Origin: Candidatus Saccharibacteria bacterium UBA949
GTDB lineage: Bacteria; Patescibacteriota; Saccharimonadia; Saccharimonadales; Saccharimonadaceae
Direction: 5' to 3'
DNA length: 6,517 bases
Assembly: GCA_002293245.1 (NCBI GenBank)
Contig: DBCV01000007.1
Span: 1-6,517, forward strand
Below the pieces are notes generated by a model, which was given only the letters and a program-made list of their open reading frames with translations, ran no database searches and had not been told where the DNA came from. The translations under genes and the position numbers were made by a program. Shown piece after piece: positions 1 through 5,751 of the stretch; the first letter of the stretch is position 1; each line of letters starts with the position of its first letter.

Positions 1-242
1 TGACTCTAGTACGAGAGGACCGAGTTGAACGAATCTCTAGTGTATCGGTTGTGGCCACCTGCCGCAATGCCGAGTAGCTATATTCGGAACGGATAAGCGC
101 TGAAAGCATATTAAGCGCGAAGCCGACTCCAAGATTAGATTTCCCTATGAGCTCCCAGAGAGAATATCTGGTTGATAGGCGCAAGATGGAAGCACGGCAA
201 CGTGTGGAGTCGAAGCGTACTAATCGAGCCATCGCCTTTTTA
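1..242 (+). rRNA. 23S ribosomal RNA, 3' part (cut by window edge)
   Basis: This is the last roughly 240 bases of large-subunit rRNA. The sarcin-ricin loop (AGTACGAGAGGACC) is visible at 8-21. It is followed by the conserved GATAAGCGCTGAAAGCAT segment (about 92-109), GTTGATAGGC (172-181) and the terminal TACTAATCGAGCC (218-230). The distance from the sarcin-ricin loop to the 3' end matches the known 23S layout. The 3' end is placed by analogy with Bacillus and E. coli, where about 16 bases follow TACTAATCG; it could be off by several bases. The 5' part lies outside the window, so the terminal helix cannot be checked. No intron or insertion is visible in this portion. Confidence 0.96.
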
Positions 243-300
243 TGTCCAAGCTACTTCTGCTGATTTTATTGGCAGATATAGTTTGGTAGACTTAGTTAGT

Positions 301-345
301 AATTGGTGATCATCTCCGTTTGTTCGGAGTCGTCACCGGTCAATT
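301..345 (+). other. 23S-5S spacer hairpin, probable rRNA processing stem
   Basis: An imperfect hairpin lies in the transcribed spacer. AATT 301-304 pairs with AATT 342-345, GGTGA 305-309 with TCACC 333-337, and CTCCG 314-318 with CGGAG 325-329; the loop is 319-324. Internal loops separate the three stems. Such stems between 23S and 5S are typically cut by RNase III-type processing, which is an inference here. A weaker stem lies at 256-276 (TCTGC with GCAGA). Confidence 0.5.
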
Positions 346-371
346 AATAATTTCATTGACATCGAATACGG

Positions 372-398
372 AAGAAAACCACTTTTAGACGTTTTCTT
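372..398 (+). other. Hairpin just upstream of 5S rRNA
   Basis: AAGAAAAC (372-379) pairs perfectly with GTTTTCTT (391-398) around an 11-base loop, ending five bases before the 5S 5' end. The position suggests a processing signal that defines the 5S precursor end. No U-tract follows, so it is not a terminator. Confidence 0.45.
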
Positions 399-403
399 GG
401 CGT

Positions 404-514
404 GTTCGGTGCCCATAGCGCTGGGGAAACACCTGTTCTCATTCCGAACACAGAAGTTAAGCCCAGTAGCGGCGATTATACTGCGTTAGCGGAAAACTAG
501 CAAGGTGCCGAATT
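404..514 (+). rRNA. 5S ribosomal RNA
   Basis: This is a complete 5S rRNA of about 111 bases. It contains the conserved CCTGTTCTCATTCCGAACAC block (432-451), AGAAGTTAAG (453-462) and GCGATTATACTGC (472-484). Terminal helix I pairs TTCGGT (405-410) with GCCGAA (507-512), with one G-U pair, which sets both ends to within a base or two. It follows the 23S gene in the usual 23S-5S order with a 160-base spacer that contains no tRNA. Confidence 0.95.
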
Positions 515-522
515 ATAGAATT

Positions 523-546
523 ACACTCCGAATAGGGGTGTTTTTC
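523..546 (+). terminator. Rho-independent terminator of the rRNA operon
   Basis: ACACTCC (523-529) pairs with GGGGTGT (535-541) around the 5-base loop GAATA, with one T-G pair, and a run of T follows (541-545). It lies nine bases past the 5S 3' end, which is the expected place for ending rRNA transcription. Confidence 0.85.
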
Positions 547-589
547 TTCATCATTGTGTATGATATGTCTATAGCTGAAGCCAGTTTTG

Positions 590-627
590 CGAAAGGTCCC
601 GGGCTACGATAGTCCGGGACCTTTTCG
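590..627 (+). terminator. Very stable hairpin, second or bidirectional terminator
   Basis: AAAGGTCCCGG (592-602) pairs perfectly with CCGGGACCTTT (614-624). The stem can extend inward by G-T, C-G and T-A pairs to a 5-base loop (606-610), and outward through a bulged T to CG at 590-591 and 626-627. On the + strand it ends in TTTT and may act as backup for the rRNA operon. The A-flank gives TTT on the - strand, so it could also stop transcripts arriving from the right, such as the metalloprotease operon or the leftward promoter at 671-699. The short T-runs make the exact direction uncertain. Confidence 0.65.
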
Positions 628-670
628 TGTTATTTCAAAGAATCTCGCATTTTCTTCGAACACTACCCCC

Positions 671-699
671 ATTGTATATCACGGGAAGCATAATGTCAA
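671..699 (-). promoter_or_regulatory. Sigma70-type promoter, leftward
   Basis: Read on the - strand, a perfect TTGACA (699-694) is followed by a 17-base spacer and TACAAT (676-671), 11 of 12 consensus bases. The predicted start is near 664. The only thing downstream is the stable hairpin at 590-627, so a transcript of about 75 bases is possible; beyond that it would run antisense to the 5S gene. No protein gene is downstream. Confidence 0.55.
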
Positions 700-756
700 G
701 ACTTCTTACGTTTGATTTTTCGCGTGAAGCATGGTGGGGTTGCGGGCAAAAGTGCA

Positions 757-785
757 TTGACAAAAAAGCATAAGTGTGATAAGAT
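757..785 (+). promoter_or_regulatory. Sigma70-type promoter, rightward, antisense to the metalloprotease operon
   Basis: A perfect TTGACA (757-762), a 17-base spacer and TAAGAT (780-785) are present, with an extended -10 TGA at 777-779. The predicted start is near 792. Transcripts would immediately meet a small GC hairpin (788-806) followed by CTTTTT (811-816), then run antisense through the metalloprotease gene. The sequence match is good, but the lack of any + strand gene keeps the call tentative. Confidence 0.5.
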
Positions 786-815
786 GACCGCATACGCTTA
801 GCGCGGATGTCTTTT

Positions 816-1406
816 TCAGACCTTGGTGCGATAAGTATTCTTAAACTGACTGCTGCCCACGCGCCAAGACTTGGCGCAGGCAGGGCACTTGTAGATACCC
901 CCAGCGATCTGCCAGCCAGCGGTGTCGCAGGCCGGGCAGAGGCTGCGACGGGCTAGCCACTCACGGTAAGAACTGATTTGAGCGTCGGCCAGCTCGGCGT
1001 CGTATGGAATCTCATACCTTGGAGCCAACTTAGTCCGTACCAGCTCCCAGGCTTCGACCTCCAGCCGTAGCAATTCGGCATCTGTGTCGTAGTTTTGGTG
1101 GCCGAGCAGCGCATGAGAGAGCTCATGAAGCAGGAATAGGCACGCCGGAGCGGCCGAATGCTCGCCCAAGTTAGTCCAGAGCGATGTCTCGGAGGGCGGC
1201 AGCCCGAGAGAAAAGCGCGGTTGCCCCGTGGCGACGGGCGCAACCGACGCTGTTCGCGGTTGGACTAACTTGGGCGAGCTTGCATACAGAATCTCTCCCG
1301 TTTCCGGGCGCCAAGAAAAAAAACCGGGCTCTTCGACCTCTGTGAACTTTAGCTTCGGGTAGTCCAGCTGCAGTTTTTTAACCAGCTGTATAAAATCTTT
1401 AACCAT
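816..1406 (-). CDS. Putative HExxH zinc metalloprotease with C-terminal zinc ribbon
   Basis: This 196-residue, probably cytoplasmic protein has no signal peptide or membrane segment. The active-site helix HELSHALLGH (94-103) supplies HExxH. A downstream LRLEVEAWE (114-121) places Glu116 or Glu118 where the third zinc ligand of gluzincins such as ImmA/IrrE (M78-like) proteins lies. The C-terminus has CPAC (157-160) and CPAC (174-177), a four-cysteine zinc ribbon as also seen in SprT-like proteins, so the exact family is open. The substrate is unknown. Residues 43-83 are Pro/Ser/Thr-rich and come from a 120-bp palindromic module (see the repeat at 1160-1279); without it the strand ending EILYAS would run almost directly into the helix before HELSH. 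The ATG overlaps the stop of the upstream ROK kinase gene by 8 bases, suggesting translational coupling in one operon. No clear Shine-Dalgarno sequence precedes it. Confidence 0.85.
   Translation of the reverse strand: MVKDFIQLVKKLQLDYPKLKFTEVEEPGFFSWRPETGEILYASSPKLVQPRTASVAPVATGQPRFSLGLPPSETSLWTNLGEHSAAPACLFLLHELSHALLGHQNYDTDAELLRLEVEAWELVRTKLAPRYEIPYDAELADAQISSYREWLARRSLCPACDTAGWQIAGGIYKCPACAKSWRVGSSQFKNTYRTKV
1160..1279. repeat. 120-bp palindromic module in frame within the metalloprotease gene
   Basis: Two perfect 19-bp inverted repeats (1160-1178 and 1261-1279) flank an 82-base centre. The centre contains two further hairpins. GGTTGC+CCCGT (1219-1229) pairs with ACGGG+GCAACC (1234-1245), with a single bulged C at 1239. 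CTCGG+GC (1188-1192, 1196-1197) pairs with GC+CCGAG (1202-1208). The unit is exactly 40 codons, from codon 43 position 2 to codon 83 position 1, so removing it keeps the frame. The arms encode SSPKLVQ and WTNLGEH. If the segment were inverted, I read it as still open in the same frame. I see no target-site duplication, no transposase and no second copy in this window. It may be an inserted palindromic element, an invertible segment, or a native loop that evolved by inverted duplication. Confidence 0.8.
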
Positions 1407-2253
1407 GAGTGCTTACAATCTGTTTGGCATGGTAATAACACCCGAGCATTACGGCTTCTTCGGGGCTACTAGAGGTTTCTATCGGCGGCACGGAAAACAA
1501 ACGTTTGTTCAGGCGGGCCGCGACCTCTGCCGTTAGAAACTCTTGGAACTTGAGGAAGTGGCTACCAAACCCGCCATTCACCACTATTAAATCCGGCGAG
1601 AGGACTGGAATAAGCACGGCAACTCCGAGGGCGATGCGCTTTGCGACCTCGTGCCAAATCTCGTCATCTGTAATATGATTAGATGGGCCAAATTCGGCCG
1701 TGATGGCGCGCCCAGAGGCAAAGTGCTCCCATTCGCGCGGCTCGCCGTTAAAGTCAAAGGTCATGTGGCCCGCCTCTGGGTGGACTGATGAGAGCTTTTG
1801 GCATATAGCCAGTCCAGAGCCGATACCGGTACCTATAGGCAATGCCAACAAACGTCCGTTAAAGCCACGCGCCCGAGCTTCATAAAGTGCCGCCAGGTCC
1901 CCGTCATTAGCCACCAGAACGGGCACGCCAAACTTCTTGTAGAGCTCTTCGCCAGGATTGAAACCCTTCCACGGCAGATTAGCAAAAGTTAAAGAGATGT
2001 GCCGTTCATCAAGGCTCTTGCCGTGCACGCCAAAATACATCTGCTCGTTCATGACTGCCGGAAGAGCCATTGAAATCTGGCTAACTGTCGCCTTGGTGGC
2101 CTCTTGGAGTTCCAGAATCGCCGCAGATACCGATTCGATATACCTTGCCTGGGATTTTTCTGTCGGAAAGGTGACGGACCGGAGCACTTTGCCAGAGGGG
2201 CCAAGAGCCCCCACCATCGTTTTTGTTCCGCCAGTGTCGATGCAAATTATCAT
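1399..2253 (-). CDS. ROK-family sugar kinase (glucokinase-like)
   Basis: This 284-residue ROK-family protein probably phosphorylates a hexose or N-acetylhexosamine with ATP in the cytoplasm. It has the N-terminal phosphate motif DTGGTK (6-11), the catalytic Asp in ANDGDLAAL (Asp117), the glycine-rich GTGIGSG (141-147), a PEAGHM segment (159-164) matching the family's EhGH motif, ASGRAI (179-184) and the adenosine-side VVNGGFG (224-230). The usual CxCGxxGCxE zinc motif between the EhGH and SGxAI regions is missing; GEPREWEHF stands there, so this is a zinc-less variant and substrate cannot be assigned. The start chosen is the ATG at 2253, because family homology begins there and a TATAAT box lies just upstream. 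An in-frame ATG at 2355 would add 34 unrelated residues and lies upstream of that promoter. It is first gene of an operon with the metalloprotease. Confidence 0.9.
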   Translation of the reverse strand: MIICIDTGGTKTMVGALGPSGKVLRSVTFPTEKSQARYIESVSAAILELQEATKATVSQISMALPAVMNEQMYFGVHGKSLDERHISLTFANLPWKGFNPGEELYKKFGVPVLVANDGDLAALYEARARGFNGRLLALPIGTGIGSGLAICQKLSSVHPEAGHMTFDFNGEPREWEHFASGRAITAEFGPSNHITDDEIWHEVAKRIALGVAVLIPVLSPDLIVVNGGFGSHFLKFQEFLTAEVAARLNKRLFSVPPIETSSSPEEAVMLGCYYHAKQIVSTHG

Positions 2254-2259
2254 GCCCCA

Positions 2260-2268
2260 ATTATAGCA
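2260..2268 (-). promoter_or_regulatory. Extended -10 promoter of the ROK kinase, leaderless mRNA
   Basis: On the - strand the sequence TGC-TATAAT (2268-2260) is a perfect extended -10 element. The -35 position carries no good match, which is common for extended -10 promoters. Only six bases separate the -10 from the ATG (2253), so transcription is expected to start at or within a base or two of the A of ATG. That would give a leaderless message without a ribosome binding site. Confidence 0.6.
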
Positions 2269-2272
2269 TATG

Positions 2273-2302
2273 TTGACTTTTCCGAGCGGTATCTGATATA
2301 AT
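2273..2302 (+). promoter_or_regulatory. rpsA promoter (extended -10 sigma70 type)
   Basis: TTGACT (2273-2278), an 18-base spacer and a perfect TATAAT (2297-2302) with an upstream TGA (2294-2296) form a strong promoter. The predicted start near 2309 leaves a leader of about 80 bases before rpsA. It is back to back with the leftward kinase promoter; the -35 box here lies only 4 bases from the TGC of that promoter's extended -10, so the two polymerases probably compete for the region. Confidence 0.8.
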
Positions 2303-2367
2303 AGCTTAAAATCTTTTGGACTTTTGTGGCTGTTTACCATTGCCGCCGGGGTCAAAAAGAAGTATAT

Positions 2368-2375
2368 AAGGAAGG
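2368..2375 (+). promoter_or_regulatory. Ribosome binding site of rpsA
   Basis: AAGGAAGG (2368-2375) lies 12 bases before the ATG at 2388. The match to the Shine-Dalgarno consensus is purine-rich but imperfect and the spacing a little long. No other ATG or GTG in this frame between the site and 2388 competes for it. I see no convincing S1-type autoregulatory fold in the 80-base leader; GTGGC and GCCGC could form a 5-bp stem but nothing more. Confidence 0.6.
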
Positions 2376-2387
2376 AAAAACTAAGTA

Positions 2388-3755
2388 ATGGTAAAAAGTA
2401 AAGAGGCTGCCACAGATAAAGAGGCCAACCAAGCTAAAGCTAAGGTGAAGGCAGAGGTAGCGGAAAAAGCAGAAAAAACTAAAGAAAAGGCCGGGATCAC
2501 CATGGACGATCTTTTGGCGGAAGCCGGAGATGCAACCAAGCAATTGATTGAAGGCGAAACTGTGGACGGCAAAGTATTGTCGGTGCGCAAACACGAAATT
2601 TTGATTGACCTCGGGCCGCGAGGCGTCGGCATGGTGCCACGGCGCGAAGCCAGCTTTTCGAAAACACTAGACGTTGGTGACGAAGTGACGGCTAGCATTG
2701 TGGACACGGAAATGGACGACGGGTTTTCGCTGCTCAGCCTGCGCAAAGCTGTTAAAGACAAGAGTTGGGACGAGATTCAGTCGCTGCTAGAGAACTCGGA
2801 GACCGTCGAAGTTGTGCCGTTTGACGCCAACAGAGGCGGCATGCTGGTGGAATACGAAGGCGTGCGCGGCTTTTTGCCGGTTTCGCAGCTGTCGGCGGAG
2901 CATTACCCACGGGTCGGCGGAGCGGACAAGGACGAGATTTTGCAGAAACTGAACGCTCTGATTGGCCAAACCCTTAAAGTGCGGATTCTGGATGTTGATA
3001 AGAAAACCAATAAGCTGATATTTAGCGAAAAAGAGGCAGCCAAAGATGGCCTGGCCGAACGGTTTGAGAGCATTAAAGTCGGTGACCAAGTTAGCGGTGT
3101 CGTAACTGGAGTGGTGGACTTCGGCGCATTCGTGAATGTGGAAGGAATTGAAGGCCTGGTGCATATTTCGGAGATTTCCTGGGAACGGGTTGGCAATCCT
3201 AACGATTATGTGAAGATCGGCCAAAAGGTGGATATGAAGATTATTGCCATTGACAAAGATCGCTTGAGCCTGAGCATGAAGCAACTCAAGGAAGACCCGT
3301 GGGGCGTTGAAGTTTCTAGTCTGAAAAAAGGCGACACTGTGGACGGAACTGTCACGCGGATTACGCCATTTGGTGCATTTGTACAGATTAGCCCAGCAGT
3401 TGAGGCCCTAGTGCATATTTCGGAACTGGGCGGCGATTCCGAGCACATGGTCAGTCCAGAAAACGTTTTCTCTTTGAATGAGCGCAAGAAGTTCAAGGTG
3501 CTGGAGATTGACAAGGATAATCGCAAGGTTTCGTTGGGACTGGTCAGCAAGGTAAAGAGCTCCGGCTCAGCTAAAGAAAAGCTTGAAAAAGCCGACAATG
3601 TAAAGGAAAGCAAGACCGTTAAAGAAGCTACAGGCACTAAAGAGACCGAGGCCAAAGCTGAAACTAGCGCAAAGAAGGCCACGGCAAAGGCGGCCAAGAC
3701 TACGAAGTCAACTAAAACTGCCGAAAAATCATCAATCAAAAAATCGAGTAAATAG
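2388..3755 (+). CDS. rpsA: 30S ribosomal protein S1, four S1 domains
   Basis: This 455-residue S1 protein binds mRNA on the small ribosomal subunit and helps place messages for initiation. Four S1 (OB-fold) domains can be placed at about 54-121, 137-215, 228-298 and 312-387. Domains three and four have the classic signatures VVDFGAFV...GIEGLVHISEIS and ITPFGAFVQI...EALVHISELG. Domains one and two are more diverged, as expected for the ribosome-binding end of the family. Four domains, rather than the six of E. coli, fit Gram-positive and CPR-type S1. A charged Lys/Ala/Glu-rich segment precedes the first domain (1-36), and a Lys/Thr/Ala-rich tail follows the last (388-455); both are probably disordered. 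The gene is transcribed from the promoter at 2273-2302 and lies 42 bases upstream of infB, with no terminator between, so the two are probably co-transcribed. Confidence 0.95.
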   Translation: MVKSKEAATDKEANQAKAKVKAEVAEKAEKTKEKAGITMDDLLAEAGDATKQLIEGETVDGKVLSVRKHEILIDLGPRGVGMVPRREASFSKTLDVGDEVTASIVDTEMDDGFSLLSLRKAVKDKSWDEIQSLLENSETVEVVPFDANRGGMLVEYEGVRGFLPVSQLSAEHYPRVGGADKDEILQKLNALIGQTLKVRILDVDKKTNKLIFSEKEAAKDGLAERFESIKVGDQVSGVVTGVVDFGAFVNVEGIEGLVHISEISWERVGNPNDYVKIGQKVDMKIIAIDKDRLSLSMKQLKEDPWGVEVSSLKKGDTVDGTVTRITPFGAFVQISPAVEALVHISELGGDSEHMVSPENVFSLNERKKFKVLEIDKDNRKVSLGLVSKVKSSGSAKEKLEKADNVKESKTVKEATGTKETEAKAETSAKKATAKAAKTTKSTKTAEKSSIKKSSK

Positions 3756-3797
3756 TCCAACTTTTGGGCTAGAATTCGGCGGAAAGGAAATCTGAAA

Positions 3798-5591
3798 GTG
3801 GAGAACCAAACGAAAGTTATCAAGATTTCCGGTTCGATAGGGGTGGGCGAGCTGGCGGATGCCTTAGGGCTGTCGGTGACGAGATTGATTGGCGAACTAT
3901 TCAAGAATGGTATCGTGGCAACAATCAATCAGAGGTTGGATTTTGAGACGGCATCGATTGTTATCGAAGAGCTGGGATTTACAGATGTGAAACTAGAGCG
4001 CAAGGATGCGGCTGCTGGAGCGGTGAAGCATAAACATGAATTATCTGATGCTGCCGCGCCGCGGCCGCCGATTGTGGCCATTATGGGCCATGTTGACCAT
4101 GGCAAGACCACCCTGCTGGACACCCTGCTAGACAAAAAGACGGCCGCGGGCGAAGCCGGAGGCATCACCCAACATATCTCGGCCTACCAAGTGGAGCATA
4201 ACGAACGTTTGTTGACCTTTCTGGACACGCCCGGGCATGCCGCATTTGCGGCTTTACGCCAGCATTCGGCGGAGCTGACGGATATCGTGGTGTTGGTTGT
4301 GGCGGCGGACGACGGCGTAAAGCCGCAAACTGTGGAAGCCATCAAGTTCGCCGAAAGCGCCAACGCCAAGATTATCGTGGCGATCAACAAAATCGACAAA
4401 TCCGGTGCTGACGTCAACCGAGTGATGGCGCAATTAGCCACCGAGTACAATTTGAACCCTGAGGAATGGGGTGGAAATACCGTTATGGTGCCGATTTCCG
4501 CCAAAACCGGCGAAAATCTGGACAAATTGCTGGACTTGATACTGCTGACCGCAGACATCGAAGAATTACGAGCCGATGTTGACATTCCGGCCGAGGGGCT
4601 GGTGATTGAATCCCACGTCGAAACTGGCAAGGGTTCAGTGGTGAATCTGCTAGTAGAAAATGGTGTGCTCAAGCTGGGCAACTTTGTGGTGGCCGGTAAA
4701 ACTTACGGAAAAATTCGCACGATGTTGGATTTTGCCGGCAAGCCCAAAGGCAAAGCTGAGCCATCTACCCCAGTCACCGTCACGGGATTCAAAGATCTGC
4801 CCAGTTTTGGCGACGAGTTTGCTATGGTGCCGGACGAAAAAACTGCCAAACGTTTGGTGGCCCTGAACAGCATGGAGGCAGCTAATGTCGCGGCTTCGAC
4901 CAACGTGACTGGCTCCGACCTCCTGCGCATGATGAAGTCGCAGGACGAGGGTAAGCGGTTTAATGTGATTATCAAAGCCGACGTGATCGGTTCGGTGCAA
5001 TCTGTAGTGGACAGCCTGAAGATGATCGATACGGGCGGCGAGGTCGAAATAACAGTGGTCGGAAGTGGCGTCGGCAATATCTCGGAAAACGATATCCGCC
5101 TGGCGGCTTCTGGATCGCCCGATGGGCTAGGGTCAGCGATCATCTACGGTTTTAACGTTGAACTGCCAGCTAGCATCAAGAATCTTGCCCAGCGCGACCA
5201 TGTTGAAGTACGCATTTTCCGAGTGATTTACGATCTGTTGAACGATGCTAAAGCGGCTATGGAGGAGCTACTGCCGCCAAAAACCACAGAGGTTGAGACA
5301 GGGGAGATGGTGCTGCGCGGTGTATTTCGGGTGACGAAAGATACGGCCATCGTCGGCGGGGAAGTGCTGAGCGGACAAATTAAACCACTAACTTTAGCTA
5401 AATTAGTCCGCGGCGGCGAAGAATTAGCCGAAGTCGAGGTTGCTAGCCTACAAAAAGCCAAGGTTGAGGCCAAAGAGTTGGTTGCCGGCGAAGTTGGTGG
5501 ATTATCGATCAAAACCTCCCAAAAGATCGGTTTCGAGATTGGCGATCGCCTCAAATTCTTCACCCGAACAGTAGAGAAGCGGAAGCTGTAA
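3798..5591 (+). CDS. infB: Translation initiation factor IF-2
   Basis: This 597-residue GTPase brings initiator fMet-tRNA to the 30S subunit and promotes subunit joining. A short IF2N domain (about 3-55) and a linker precede the G domain. The GTP-binding motifs are GHVDHGKT (97-104), GGITQHI (121-127), DTPGH (143-147), NKID (197-200) and SAK (234-236). A beta-barrel domain II (about 262-345), domain III with [14 protein letters not shown] (388-401) and the C-terminal fMet-binding domain (about 500-590) follow. It is much shorter than the 890-residue E. coli protein because the long N-terminal region is absent. The GTG start is preceded by GGAAAGGA (3781-3788), ten bases away. In the C-terminal domain the usual ECG of the fMet pocket reads EVG (565-567), and the usual KR-aromatic-K motif reads QKAK (552-555). 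The neighbour rpsA replaces the more usual nusA. Confidence 0.97.
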   Translation: MENQTKVIKISGSIGVGELADALGLSVTRLIGELFKNGIVATINQRLDFETASIVIEELGFTDVKLERKDAAAGAVKHKHELSDAAAPRPPIVAIMGHVDHGKTTLLDTLLDKKTAAGEAGGITQHISAYQVEHNERLLTFLDTPGHAAFAALRQHSAELTDIVVLVVAADDGVKPQTVEAIKFAESANAKIIVAINKIDKSGADVNRVMAQLATEYNLNPEEWGGNTVMVPISAKTGENLDKLLDLILLTADIEELRADVDIPAEGLVIESHVETGKGSVVNLLVENGVLKLGNFVVAGKTYGKIRTMLDFAGKPKGKAEPSTPVTVTGFKDLPSFGDEFAMVPDEKTAKRLVALNSMEAANVAASTNVTGSDLLRMMKSQDEGKRFNVIIKADVIGSVQSVVDSLKMIDTGGEVEITVVGSGVGNISENDIRLAASGSPDGLGSAIIYGFNVELPASIKNLAQRDHVEVRIFRVIYDLLNDAKAAMEELLPPKTTEVETGEMVLRGVFRVTKDTAIVGGEVLSGQIKPLTLAKLVRGGEELAEVEVASLQKAKVEAKELVAGEVGGLSIKTSQKIGFEIGDRLKFFTRTVEKRKL

Positions 5592-5643
5592 AAAACAAGA
5601 AGAACGCAGAATTTTTCGCAGTTTTTGGCCCAAAAATGGCATA

Positions 5644-5687
5644 GGTGAGTGTTGTGATTTTTACAACACTTACTACTGTTAGTGTTG
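5644..5687. promoter_or_regulatory. Operator-like palindrome with a third half-site
   Basis: AGTGTTGT (5648-5655) and ACAACACT (5663-5670) form a perfect 8-bp dyad around GATTTTT. As RNA or DNA hairpin the stem extends to 12 bp (5644-5655 with 5663-5674, two G-T pairs). A third AGTGTTG copy lies at 5681-5687. Relative to the predicted start at about 5752, the sites lie near -104 to -65, upstream of the promoter core, a position typical for an activator. The hairpin could instead be the end of the infB transcript, but no T-run follows the stem. No regulator for it is encoded in this window. Confidence 0.5.
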
Positions 5688-5716
5688 ACGATTTAGCTAA
5701 AAATAGCATGAAAGTA

Positions 5717-5745
5717 TTGACATATTTAAGCATGTGTGCTATAAT
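5717..5745 (+). promoter_or_regulatory. Perfect-consensus sigma70 promoter with extended -10
   Basis: TTGACA (5717-5722), exactly 17 bases, then TGC-TATAAT (5737-5745): both boxes match consensus at every base and an extended -10 is present. The upstream stretch (5689-5715) is A/T-rich and may add an UP-element effect. The predicted start is about 5752. This is the strongest promoter in the window and serves only the gene at 5930-6445. Such a complete match usually means constitutive very high expression or tight control by another factor. Confidence 0.9.
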
Positions 5746-5751
5746 GAAGTC

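Larger units (their letters stand above)
628..815. other. Intergenic region without a supported protein gene
   Basis: This stretch lies between the rRNA operon terminators and the stop codon of the - strand metalloprotease gene. I see no open frame with credible start signals. It contains two outward-facing promoter sequences, each described separately, and a GC-rich hairpin followed by CTTTTT (788-816) on the + strand. It may encode small RNAs, but nothing in it matches an RNA family I recognise. Confidence 0.5.

Noticed and set aside
241..403. tRNA gene in the 23S-5S spacer
   Set aside because: No T-arm GTTCRANNC-type sequence and no acceptor/anticodon arrangement; the hairpins fit processing signals.
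2254..2355. Upstream extension of the ROK kinase to an ATG at 2355
   Set aside because: The 34 extra residues resemble nothing in the family, and the kinase's own TATAAT box and the rpsA promoter lie inside this stretch.
3770..3775. TAGAAT as a possible -10 box for a separate infB promoter
   Set aside because: No -35 element at proper spacing and no extended -10; co-transcription with rpsA explains infB expression.
2352..5563. Long open frames on the opposite strand of rpsA and infB, up to 240 codons
   Set aside because: They are shadows of two unmistakable conserved genes, with no ribosome sites and no recognisable domains.
5600..5640. T-rich stretch after infB as a Rho-independent terminator
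   Set aside because: The only pairing is TTTTTGG with CCAAAAA with no room for a stable GC stem, followed by no T-run; CGCAG repeats here are direct, not inverted.
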